A stretch of DNA of 64,000 nt from an uncultured Aquimarina sp. (GTDB lineage: Bacteria; Bacteroidota; Bacteroidia; Flavobacteriales; Flavobacteriaceae): assembly GCA_947501475.1 (NCBI GenBank), contig CANMWA010000016.1:21444-85443 (forward strand). Direction: 5' to 3'. Each line of letters begins with the position of its first letter. Position 1 is the first letter of the stretch. Shown one piece after another: positions 46,053 through 53,788 of this stretch. The position numbers and the translations under genes were made by a program. Below the pieces are notes generated by a model. The model worked only from the letters and a program-made list of their open reading frames with translations, did no database searches and was not told the DNA's origin.

Positions 46053-47147
46053 ATGGAAACTTTAGAAATAAAAGAAGTCAATATAGCAGTTTTTGGTCAT
46101 GGATTAGTGGGGAGTACCCTAATTGATCAAATATTAGTATCCAAAGAGAAGATTAAAAACAAAAGAAAGATTAATCTTAATATTTTTTCTATTGCAAATT
46201 CTACGCAATTAATTCTTAATAAAAGTGGGGTGCAAACCAACTGGAAATCTGAAATTAAAAATGATGGTAAATCCTATGTGGTAAAAGATATTATCAAATT
46301 TGCACAAGAGAATCGTTTACAGAATTTAATAGCAATTGATAATACTGCAAGTACAGATTTTGTAAAAAATTATAACACTCTTGTAACGTATGGCTTTGAT
46401 TTGGTTTCTTCAAATAAGGTTGCTAATACGTTAAGTTTTGATTTTTATGAAAAATTAAGAATAAATCTAGAGCAAAATCAAAAACAATATTTATATGAAA
46501 CTAATGTGGGAGCTGGACTCCCTTTGATTGATACGATTAAATTATTGCATTTATCTGGAGAAAATATCACAAGAATAAAAGGGATTTTTTCGGGATCATT
46601 AAGCTATTTGTTCAATACTTTTTCCGAAGAAGAAAAACCATTTAGCGAAGTATTACAAGAAGCTATTGATAAAGGGTTTACCGAACCAGATCCTCGCGAA
46701 GATTTATGCGGTAATGATGTAGCTAGAAAACTGTTGGTTCTTGCTAGAGAATTAGATTTAAGAAATGAATTAAGAGATGTAAATATTCATAATCTAATAC
46801 CAGAAAACCTTAGAGAAGCAGAAGTAGTTTCATTTCTTAAAAGATTGAAAGAATTGGATCCCGTCTATCAAAAAGTTAAAGAAGAGCAAAAACCTAATCA
46901 TGTATTGCGATATATTGGTGATCTTTGGGGAGATTTATTTCAAGAAAAAGGAAATCTGGATGTAAAATTAGTGTCAGTTCCTCAAAGTAGTGCGTTAGGA
47001 CAAGTAAAAGGTTCCGACTCTATATTTGAAATTTATACCGAATCCTACGGAGATCAACCCATAGTTATTCAAGGAGCAGGAGCAGGAGCAGCGGTTACCG
47101 CTAGAGGAGTGTTTGGAGATATATTGCGATTAGTAGATAAACAATAA
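46053..47147 (+). CDS. hom: Homoserine dehydrogenase
   Basis: 364-residue NAD(P)H enzyme that reduces aspartate semialdehyde to homoserine, the acceptor for MetX. N-terminal Rossmann motif VFGHGLVGSTLIDQI, LVSSNKVANTLSF, GAGLPLIDTIKLL, IKGIFSGSLSYLFNTF and the catalytic GFTEPDPREDLCGNDVARKLL. It is a stand-alone enzyme, not the aspartokinase fusion, and it lacks an ACT domain. Having it in the methionine operon puts the homoserine supply for methionine under SAM control. Starts 9 bases after metX. Confidence 0.93.
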   Translation: METLEIKEVNIAVFGHGLVGSTLIDQILVSKEKIKNKRKINLNIFSIANSTQLILNKSGVQTNWKSEIKNDGKSYVVKDIIKFAQENRLQNLIAIDNTASTDFVKNYNTLVTYGFDLVSSNKVANTLSFDFYEKLRINLEQNQKQYLYETNVGAGLPLIDTIKLLHLSGENITRIKGIFSGSLSYLFNTFSEEEKPFSEVLQEAIDKGFTEPDPREDLCGNDVARKLLVLARELDLRNELRDVNIHNLIPENLREAEVVSFLKRLKELDPVYQKVKEEQKPNHVLRYIGDLWGDLFQEKGNLDVKLVSVPQSSALGQVKGSDSIFEIYTESYGDQPIVIQGAGAGAAVTARGVFGDILRLVDKQ

Positions 47148-47156
47148 AATATACAC

Positions 47157-47582
47157 ATGAAAATACAACTTAAAAGAGTAGACAACGATTATCATTTTGA
47201 ACTAAAAAACGAAAGAGGACATGTCACATATATTGATAGCAAAGCAGAAGTTGGAGGTCATGACCTAGCACCAAGTCCTATGGAATACGTGTTGATGGGG
47301 GTAGCAGGTTGTAGTGCGATTGATGTAATTTCTATTCTAAAAAAACAACGACAAGAAATTACCGATTATAGAGCTGAAGTTGATGGCGCACGTGAGAAAA
47401 TTGATGGCGCTTCGCCATTCAAAAATATATCTGTTACTGTTTTTCTTGAAGGTAAAATTGCTCCTGATAAGGCTAAAAGAGCTGCGCAGTTATCTTTTGA
47501 AAAATATTGTTCGGTTTCTAAAACACTAGAACCTACTGCGATCATAAACTATAAAGTAGTGGTCAATAATGAAGAAGTATGA
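47157..47582 (+). CDS. OsmC family protein
   Basis: 141-residue cytosolic protein with an OsmC-like fold: the redox Cys pair appears as VAGCSAIDVISIL (first Cys) and EKYCSVSKTLEPT (second Cys), as in OsmC/Ohr proteins that reduce organic peroxides. It has the SPMEYVLMGVAGC pattern of the short, YhfA-like group. In the methionine operon it might use or detoxify sulfur compounds; that is inference. It overlaps the start of metZ by 4 bases. Confidence 0.9.
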   Translation: MKIQLKRVDNDYHFELKNERGHVTYIDSKAEVGGHDLAPSPMEYVLMGVAGCSAIDVISILKKQRQEITDYRAEVDGAREKIDGASPFKNISVTVFLEGKIAPDKAKRAAQLSFEKYCSVSKTLEPTAIINYKVVVNNEEV

Positions 47583-48757
47583 GTCAGAAAAGTAAAAAAT
47601 TTGAAACACAAGCGGTAAGAACGCAGACAGAGAAGACAAAGTTTTTGGAGCATTCTACACCCATGTACCTAACTTCAGGTTTTGTTTTTGAAGATTCTGA
47701 AGAGATGAGAGCAGCTTTTGCAGAAGAAAAAGAGCGAAACCTGTATAGTCGATTCAGTAATCCAAATACCACAGAGTTTGTGGATAAGATATGTAAATTA
47801 GAAGGAGCAGAAGACGGATATGCTTTTGCAACAGGTATGGCTGCTGTGTTTTCTACTTTTGCAGCTTTGTTAGATGCGGGAGATCATATCGTTTCTGCAA
47901 GATCTGTATTTGGTTCTACACATACATTATTTACGAAGTATTTTCCAAAATGGAATATAGAAACAAGTTACTTTAAGATTAATGAAGTAGATGCAATAGA
48001 AAGCTTAATACAACCCAATACCAAAATTATTTATGCCGAATCTCCAACCAATCCTGGAGTTGATATTTTGGATTTAGAAGTATTGGGTAAGATTGCAAAA
48101 AAACATAATCTACTTTTAATTATTGATAATTGTTTTGCAACCCCATACCTGCAAAATCCAATTAAATTTGGAGCAGACCTGGTAATTCATTCAGCAACCA
48201 AATTGATTGATGGCCAAGGAAGAGTTTTAGGAGGTGTTACGGTTGGTAAAAAAGAATTAATACGAGAGATTTATCTTTTTTCTCGTAATACCGGTCCGGC
48301 ACTATCTCCATTTAATGCTTGGGTATTGTCTAAAAGCCTAGAAACATTAGCTGTACGTGTTGATCGACATTGTGAAAACGCATTCAAATTAGCAGAGTTT
48401 TTAGAATCACATCCCAAAGTAAATTGGGTAAAGTACCCTTTCTTGAAATCTCACCCGCAATATGAGATCGCTAAAAAACAAATGAAAATGGGCGGTAATA
48501 TTGTTGCTTTTGAAGTCAAAGGAGGAGTCAAAGGAGGAAAAACTTTTTTTGATAGTGTCAAAATGTGCTCATTATCTGCTAATTTGGGAGATACAAGAAC
48601 AATAGTGACTCATCCAACATCAACGACTCATAGTAAATTAGCAGTAGAGGATAAGTTGATTGTAGGAATTACTGATGGTATGGTTAGATGTTCTGTTGGT
48701 TTAGAGCATGTTGATGATATTATTCAGGATATAAACCAGGCCTTAGAATGTTTATAA
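47579..48757 (+). CDS. metZ: O-succinylhomoserine sulfhydrylase / cystathionine-gamma-synthase-type enzyme
   Basis: 392-residue PLP enzyme of the Cys/Met family. Motifs: NLYSRFSNPNTTEFVDKICKLEGAE, the PLP lysine in IHSATKLIDGQGRVLGG, NTGPALSPFNAWVLSKSLETL, and the C-terminal THPTSTTHSKL..E..GI..GMVRCSVGLE. It resembles MetZ. MetX in the same operon is expected to make O-acetylhomoserine, so the actual substrate of this copy is uncertain. Its ATG overlaps the osmC stop, and a terminator follows. Confidence 0.88.
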   Translation: MSQKSKKFETQAVRTQTEKTKFLEHSTPMYLTSGFVFEDSEEMRAAFAEEKERNLYSRFSNPNTTEFVDKICKLEGAEDGYAFATGMAAVFSTFAALLDAGDHIVSARSVFGSTHTLFTKYFPKWNIETSYFKINEVDAIESLIQPNTKIIYAESPTNPGVDILDLEVLGKIAKKHNLLLIIDNCFATPYLQNPIKFGADLVIHSATKLIDGQGRVLGGVTVGKKELIREIYLFSRNTGPALSPFNAWVLSKSLETLAVRVDRHCENAFKLAEFLESHPKVNWVKYPFLKSHPQYEIAKKQMKMGGNIVAFEVKGGVKGGKTFFDSVKMCSLSANLGDTRTIVTHPTSTTHSKLAVEDKLIVGITDGMVRCSVGLEHVDDIIQDINQALECL

Positions 48758-48760
48758 TCA

Positions 48761-48795
48761 AAAAAGCAGCAAAAAATTATTTTTGCTGCTTTTTT
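48761..48795 (+). terminator. Terminator of the metY-metZ operon
   Basis: Perfect 15-bp arms (A5-GCAGC-A5 at 48761-48775 and T5-GCTGC-T... at 48780-48795), directly after metZ, ending in T. Confidence 0.9.
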
Positions 48796-48819
48796 GAATT
48801 GGTAATGCAATCTTGTTTT

Positions 48820-49368
48820 TTACGCTTTGGTCAACGTAAAAAATTGATCACCAGATATTTTAAAATCAATACCTTGAAATGTTTCTTCTTCATCAAGAGT
48901 TACTTTTATGGTCATTGATTGAGCGCTTAGTGCTGTAATTTCATAAGATATAGTTTCTACTTCAGTTTTTATAGTGAGGCTATTACCATTAACAGTCCAC
49001 TCTGCAGTATTGCTAATAAACTCAGGAACAGGTCTTTCTTCTGTTACTGGATCTTGCATAGGTATTGTTACGGTCGCTACAACAGTAAAACCACCAGAGC
49101 TAACTACTGTATTAGGTTCGTTTTCTACCGTAGATTCTGTAAAAGTAGCTTTAGCAGTATAATCTTTGCCAGTTACACTATAATCTCCACTCACAGGGAC
49201 AACTCCAACGGTAGCTGTAATTTTCCCATTTTCAGATTTTATTTCTGTCAATGTCCATTCACCTGGTATAAGTGATTCATCAACAACAAAAGGAGCATCA
49301 TCATCACTGCTACAAGAAATAAGTAGGATAGTACTGGTTAAAAACAAAAGTAGTGCGAGTTTTTTCAT
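48820..49368 (-). CDS. Lipocalin-like lipoprotein, tandem copy 1
   Basis: 182 residues. Lipoprotein signal ending LISC then SSDDD. The rest is a lipocalin-like beta-barrel domain (GEWTLTEIKSENGKITATV, TAKATFTESTVENEPNTVVSSGGF, WTVNGNSLTIKTE, LSAQSMTIKVTLDEEET). Such domains are common in Bacteroidota lipoproteins of unknown function. The neighbouring gene at 49480-50049 is a paralogue with the same order of strands; the pair is a tandem duplication. Confidence 0.75.
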   Translation of the reverse strand: MKKLALLLFLTSTILLISCSSDDDAPFVVDESLIPGEWTLTEIKSENGKITATVGVVPVSGDYSVTGKDYTAKATFTESTVENEPNTVVSSGGFTVVATVTIPMQDPVTEERPVPEFISNTAEWTVNGNSLTIKTEVETISYEITALSAQSMTIKVTLDEEETFQGIDFKISGDQFFTLTKA

Positions 49369-49430
49369 AGGATTTCAATAGTATTTTATAACACTATTAA
49401 CGCTGAATTTTCTTACATATTGCTGTAAAA

Positions 49431-49458
49431 AAAAGGTCGAGAACCTTCTCGACCTTTT
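49431..49458 (-). terminator. Terminator of lipoprotein copy 2
   Basis: AAAAGGTCGAG pairs with CTCGACCTTTT around a short loop, between the two tandem lipoprotein genes. They are therefore likely separate transcripts. Confidence 0.8.
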
Positions 49459-49479
49459 GAAACCTATATATTTGTGTGC

Positions 49480-50049
49480 TTAGTTAGTTTTTTCGAATTC
49501 GGCATACATAGTACCCGAATCTTGTGATGGTGGCTCCTCTGAGTCAGTTGTAATAGTCCTATTTCTGAAAACAATTTTTAATGTTAACTTTTGCTCATCA
49601 ATAGCAGTGATCTCTGCAACTTCAGATACTTCAAGACTTCCGTCTATATGATCATATATAAACCCGTTTTCTACTTTCCAACCTCTACCACCTAACATAA
49701 AAATGTCAAAATTTATATCAAAGTCTACAATATTCTCTTGACCTTCTACGTCAATTTTTCTGATATCTGTAAACCCTCCACTAACTTTTAAAGTATTAGG
49801 TTCATCACTAAATGTCATCTTAGCAGTAAGATTGTTTCCAATAGAAGTGTAATTAAATAGTATTTCATCACCAAAGTACTCCATTGAGCCATTTTCAGTT
49901 TTTATACTAGTTAAGTTCCATTCTCCAATTAGATTTTTGTTAGTAGAGCCGTCAACTTCATCAGGATTTGAATTTGAATCATCATCATTACCACAAGAAA
50001 TAAATAAAGTAGTAGATGATACAATTAAAATTAAAATAAGCTTTTTCAT
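49480..50049 (-). CDS. Lipocalin-like lipoprotein, tandem copy 2
   Basis: 189 residues. Lipoprotein signal ending FISC then GNDDD, an Asp/Asn-rich linker, and a lipocalin-like domain: GEWNLTSIKTENGSMEY, LTAKMTFSDEPNTLKVSGGF, GWKVENGFIYDHIDGSLE and EQKLTLKIVF. These segments match copy 1 in order (GEW-LT-IK-ENG, LTAK-TF, PNT-SGGF). Function and ligand are unknown. Confidence 0.75.
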   Translation of the reverse strand: MKKLILILIVSSTTLFISCGNDDDSNSNPDEVDGSTNKNLIGEWNLTSIKTENGSMEYFGDEILFNYTSIGNNLTAKMTFSDEPNTLKVSGGFTDIRKIDVEGQENIVDFDINFDIFMLGGRGWKVENGFIYDHIDGSLEVSEVAEITAIDEQKLTLKIVFRNRTITTDSEEPPSQDSGTMYAEFEKTN

Positions 50050-50368
50050 AAAAAATAAATGTTTAATAATTAATGACCATTATTTGTGTCCTTCTATAAT
50101 GTCATAAACAACAAACATGTTACCTCAATAGTTTCATTTTTTTAATATGTAAAAAAATGAGCGCCATAAATAGGCAAAAACCCTTATTAAATTATATGAA
50201 AGTAAAAGGTTCTCTTAATAATCTACTAAATCACTGGGGTATTTATTAATAATATCATAATTCTAATCTTTTAAAGAAAGATTTTTTAAACATTTAGATT
50301 AAGAAGTATAATTTTTATATACATTTGTTTAATATCCTACTATTCCGATAGGGTAATGGAATTTAAAA
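50050..50368 (+). promoter_or_regulatory. Leader of the sulfate-assimilation operon
   Basis: This 319-bp gap holds the promoter region of the cys operon. TACATTTG (50320-50327) fits TAnnTTTG, with no clear -33 partner. An imperfect dyad (TACTAT, TCCG, ATAGGGTA) follows at 50339-50356, just before the first gene, and could be a repressor site. An AT-rich hairpin lies at 50134-50160. No SAM-I aptamer is present here. Confidence 0.4.
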
Positions 50369-50635
50369 ATGATTGTAGATCAAATGATATTAGATAAAGT
50401 AGCTACACAGAAAACAACGTATCACGATGATAAGTCTTCTGAGAAGCCATTACGTAGTATTGCAAAGGCAGTTAGCTGGAGAATAATAGGTACTCTAGAT
50501 ACTTTAATAGTGTCTTATATCCTTACAGGCGAAATTGTATTGGCAACATCTATTGCATCTATTGATTTTGTAACCAAAATGATTCTGTATTTTTTTCATG
50601 AAAGACTTTGGAATCGTATCAAGTGGGGAAAATAA
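50369..50635 (+). CDS. DUF2061 membrane protein
   Basis: 88 residues matching DUF2061: KPLRSIAKAVSWRIIGTLDTLIVSYILTGEIVLATSIASIDFVTKMILYFFHERLWNRIKWGK in overall layout, with two hydrophobic helices and the terminal HERLWN-I-WG motif. Members are often encoded beside sulfate-assimilation genes; their role is unknown. It is the first gene of the cys operon and ends 26 bases before cysH. Confidence 0.85.
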   Translation: MIVDQMILDKVATQKTTYHDDKSSEKPLRSIAKAVSWRIIGTLDTLIVSYILTGEIVLATSIASIDFVTKMILYFFHERLWNRIKWGK

Positions 50636-50661
50636 TTGCTGAAGTAGAAAAAGAAGTATAT

Positions 50662-51288
50662 ATGCGTTATACAGAAAAAGAGATAGAAGATTTAAACAAA
50701 TCCTTAAAGGATAAAACTCCTTTAGAGATTGCACAATGGGCAGTTTTAAATGCGAAAAAACCTGTTGTGACTACTAATTTTAGACCATACGAAGCTGCAA
50801 TTTTAGAAGTATGCTCAAAAGCATTGTCTACTATTCCAGTAATATGGTGTGACTCCGGATATAATACTCCTAATACCTATAAGCATGCAGAACAAGTAAT
50901 CGAACAATTAGGATTAAATATCAAATTGTATGTTCCTAAACAAACTACTGCACATAGAGATGTAGTAATGGGGATTCCTGATATTGAAGATCCTAAGCAT
51001 CTAGTGTTTACCGAGCAAGTAAAGCTAGAGCCATTTAAAAGGGCAATGGCAGATTTTACTCCAGATGTTTGGTTTACAAATTTAAGAAAAGGACAAACCG
51101 CACTTAGAGATTCATTAGATATTTTGAGTATGGGTAAAGACGGAGTTTTAAAAGTGAGTCCATTTTATTATTACAATGATGCCGAATTAGATGTGTATCT
51201 AGAAGAACAGAAATTGCCAAATGAATTTAAGTATTTCGACCCAACTAAAGTGCTAGAAAATAGAGAGTGTGGGTTGCATACCAATTAA
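50662..51288 (+). CDS. cysH: Phosphoadenosine/adenosine phosphosulfate reductase
   Basis: 208 residues from MRYTEKEIEDL; the longer in-frame version overlaps DUF2061 and is less likely. It reduces the sulfonucleotide to sulfite with thioredoxin. PP-loop-type core (TNFRPYEAAILEV, IWCDSGYNTP), then LRKGQT and the C-terminal catalytic Cys203 in RECGLH. It has only three cysteines (51, 63 and 203) and lacks the paired CC and CxxC of 4Fe-4S APS reductases, so by motif it is the PAPS-type, cluster-free enzyme. No APS kinase gene is in this operon. Confidence 0.9.
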   Translation: MRYTEKEIEDLNKSLKDKTPLEIAQWAVLNAKKPVVTTNFRPYEAAILEVCSKALSTIPVIWCDSGYNTPNTYKHAEQVIEQLGLNIKLYVPKQTTAHRDVVMGIPDIEDPKHLVFTEQVKLEPFKRAMADFTPDVWFTNLRKGQTALRDSLDILSMGKDGVLKVSPFYYYNDAELDVYLEEQKLPNEFKYFDPTKVLENRECGLHTN

Positions 51289-51308
51289 TAAATGACGAAA
51301 AAATTAGC

Positions 51309-52268
51309 ATGGAAATACTAGAAAAGAAAGTTGAACAATTGAATGGCTCTGCGGGAAATCTTGCAGGGACGTCAGTTCTTAATGTAAATCCTCTAGAGAG
51401 TGAAGCTATTTATATTTTTAGAGAAGTAGTTGCTCAGTTTGAAAAACCAGTACTACTTTTTTCTGGAGGTAAGGATTCTATTACTTTGGTGCGATTAGCC
51501 CAAAAAGCATTTTATCCAGGAAAAATTCCATTTCCATTATTACATATAGATACAGGGCATAATTTTCCTGAAACCATAGAATTTAGAGATAAACTGGCTG
51601 AAGAATTAGGAGTAGAACTTATCGTTCGTAATGTTCAAGATTCCATAGACCAAGGAAAAGTAGTAGAAGAAAAAGGAAAATATGCAAGTAGAAATAGCCT
51701 GCAAACCACTACACTTCTTGATGCATTAGAAGAATTTAAATTTGACGCGGCTATCGGCGGTGCTCGTAGAGATGAAGAGAAAGCAAGAGCCAAAGAACGT
51801 ATTTTTTCTGTGAGAGATGATTTCGGGCAATGGGACGAAAAAAACCAAAGACCGGAATTATTTGATCACCTTAATGGAAAAATCGATTTAGGTCAAAATG
51901 TACGAGTATTTCCAATTAGTAACTGGACAGAATTAGATGTATGGAGTTATATCGAAAAAGAAAACATCGAGATCCCATCAATCTATTTTGCGCATAAACG
52001 TAAAATATTTGTTAGGGACGGCATGATCTGGTCAGCAGAAGATGATGTTGTATATCGCGAAGATGATGAGGTTGTAGAAGAAAGAATGGTACGTTTTCGT
52101 ACAGTAGGTGATATGTCTTGTACAGCGGCTGTACTTTCAGATGCAATAACTATTGATAAAGTGGTAGCAGAGATTAGAGAATCTACAATTTCAGAAAGAG
52201 GCGCTCGTATCGATGACAAAAGATCAGAAGCCGCCATGGAAAAACGTAAACAACAAGGGTATTTCTAA
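51309..52268 (+). CDS. cysD: Sulfate adenylyltransferase subunit 2
   Basis: 319 residues from MEILEKKVEQL. CysD is the ATP-pyrophosphatase subunit that makes APS from sulfate and ATP, with CysN. PP-loop motif LFSGGKDSITLVRLAQKAF, then FPLLHIDTGHNFPETI, GGARRDEEKARAKERIFS, and the C-terminal RFRTVGDMSCTAAVLSDA. Start chosen from the family N-terminus; the longer in-frame reading overlaps cysH. It is separated from cysN by a 148-base repeat element, an unusual break in this pair. Confidence 0.95.
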   Translation: MEILEKKVEQLNGSAGNLAGTSVLNVNPLESEAIYIFREVVAQFEKPVLLFSGGKDSITLVRLAQKAFYPGKIPFPLLHIDTGHNFPETIEFRDKLAEELGVELIVRNVQDSIDQGKVVEEKGKYASRNSLQTTTLLDALEEFKFDAAIGGARRDEEKARAKERIFSVRDDFGQWDEKNQRPELFDHLNGKIDLGQNVRVFPISNWTELDVWSYIEKENIEIPSIYFAHKRKIFVRDGMIWSAEDDVVYREDDEVVEERMVRFRTVGDMSCTAAVLSDAITIDKVVAEIRESTISERGARIDDKRSEAAMEKRKQQGYF

Positions 52269-52275
52269 GAAAATT

Positions 52276-52423
52276 AGTTGCTGGTTGACAGTTAACAGTT
52301 GATAGTTTTCTAATGATTGACATGAATGTAAATTAAGAATCAAAATGAATGGTGATAGTTTTTTTATAGTCTTTTTATAATTCAAGAAGATTACCATTAA
52401 CAAACAACTATCAACCATCAACC
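52276..52423. repeat. MITE-like element between cysD and cysN, related to the metH element
   Basis: The left end, AGTTGCTGGTTGACAG... at 52276-52305, matches the left end of the four-helix-bundle element in metH (60754-60783) at about 23 of 30 positions. The right end (52405-52423), CAACTATCAACCATCAACC, is an inverted copy of the same heptamer-like motif. The 100-base interior codes for nothing recognisable. It looks like a gene-less, deleted form of the same element. The reading of the right end as a match is by eye. Confidence 0.6.
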
Positions 52424-52431
52424 AAAATAGG

Positions 52432-53679
52432 ATGGACGTATTAAAAATAGCAACAGCAGGAAGTGTAGACGATGGTAAAAGTACCTTGATTGGTCGTATT
52501 TTATATGATACAAAATCATTAACTACAGATAAATTAGAGGCAATCGAAACCAGAAGTAAAGCTAATGGTTTTGATTACTTAGATTTTTCATTGGCTACCG
52601 ATGGATTAGTAGCAGAGCGTGAACAAGGAATTACCATTGATGTAGCGCATATTTATTTTTCAACTAAAACCAAGAGTTATATCATTGCTGATACTCCTGG
52701 GCATATCGAGTATACCAGAAATATGGTTACTGGAGCATCAACTTCGCAAGCTTCGATCATTCTGGTAGACGCTCGTAAAGGAGTTATCGAACAAACGTAT
52801 CGTCATTTTTTTATCAATAATTTGTTGCGAGTAAAAGATGTAATTGTAGCGGTTAATAAAATGGATCTTGTAGATTTTTCTCAAGAGAAATATGAAGCAA
52901 TAAAAGCAGATTTTGAGACATTGATAGCGAAGAGTGATTATAAAGAACAGAATATAACATTTATCCCAGTAAGTGCTTTGCAAGGAGATAATGTTGTTGA
53001 TAAATCTGAGAAAACGCCCTGGTACAATGGTCAAACACTTTTAGAGCATTTAGAAGAATTAGATGCACAGGATGTATATGAAAAAGCACAGGTGCGTTTT
53101 CCTATTCAGACCGTAATTCGCCCTAAGAAAGATGAATTTCATGATTTTAGAGGATATGCCGGTAAATTATATGGCGGTGATCTTTCAGTAGGTGATGAGG
53201 TAACTATTTTACCATCATTAACAACTTCAAAGGTAAAAGAGATCTTCTTTTTTGATCAAAAATTTGATACAGCGGGTAGAGGAAGTTCTTGTACCATTAC
53301 ATTAGAAGATGATGTCAATGTAAGTAGAGGAGATATGATTGTAAAATCTTCAGAAAAACCTCGTGTCGAAAAACAATTAACAGCTACAGTTTGTTGGATG
53401 GATAGTAAAGATTTAAATCCAGGAACAAATTATTTTATACAAAGCGGAAGCAGTAGGATTCTAGTAAAAGTGAAAGCTGTAAACGGTACCATCTCAACAG
53501 ATTTTTCGGGAGATGATACTGCCAAAAATTCACTGAGTTTAAACGAAATAGGGAAAGTTCAAATACAATTAAGTAAACCTTTGGCGATTGATTCTTATAG
53601 TAAGAATAAAGCTTCGGGGTCATTTATATTAATAGATTCTCAAACCAATAACACTTCAGGAATAGGCTTTATAGAATAA
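52432..53679 (+). CDS. cysN: Sulfate adenylyltransferase subunit 1 (GTPase)
   Basis: 415 residues: the GTPase subunit that drives APS synthesis by CysD. Elongation-factor-like G motifs: GSVDDGKSTLIGRILYDT (residues about 10-27), DTPGHIEYTRNM, and NKMDLVD. The C-terminal beta-barrel domains follow. It is not fused to an APS kinase (CysC) domain, unlike some relatives. It begins 8 bases after the end of the repeat element. Confidence 0.95.
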   Translation: MDVLKIATAGSVDDGKSTLIGRILYDTKSLTTDKLEAIETRSKANGFDYLDFSLATDGLVAEREQGITIDVAHIYFSTKTKSYIIADTPGHIEYTRNMVTGASTSQASIILVDARKGVIEQTYRHFFINNLLRVKDVIVAVNKMDLVDFSQEKYEAIKADFETLIAKSDYKEQNITFIPVSALQGDNVVDKSEKTPWYNGQTLLEHLEELDAQDVYEKAQVRFPIQTVIRPKKDEFHDFRGYAGKLYGGDLSVGDEVTILPSLTTSKVKEIFFFDQKFDTAGRGSSCTITLEDDVNVSRGDMIVKSSEKPRVEKQLTATVCWMDSKDLNPGTNYFIQSGSSRILVKVKAVNGTISTDFSGDDTAKNSLSLNEIGKVQIQLSKPLAIDSYSKNKASGSFILIDSQTNNTSGIGFIE

Positions 53680-53788
53680 GTAAAAGTCTTTAACTGAGAA
53701 GAAAAAAACAAGAATTTTAGAATCATAAAAACCTGTGATACAAAAGTCATAACTATGTCCTTTTTTTAGAGGATGAAATACGAAAAAA

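Noticed and set aside
50608..50661. Longer N-terminus for CysH, overlapping DUF2061.
   Set aside because: The ATG at 50662 gives the family-typical N-terminus and avoids the overlap.
52224..52421. A minus-strand open frame overlapping the end of cysD and the repeat element.
   Set aside because: Much of its translation is the repeat itself and part is antisense to cysD; no ribosome-binding or domain evidence.
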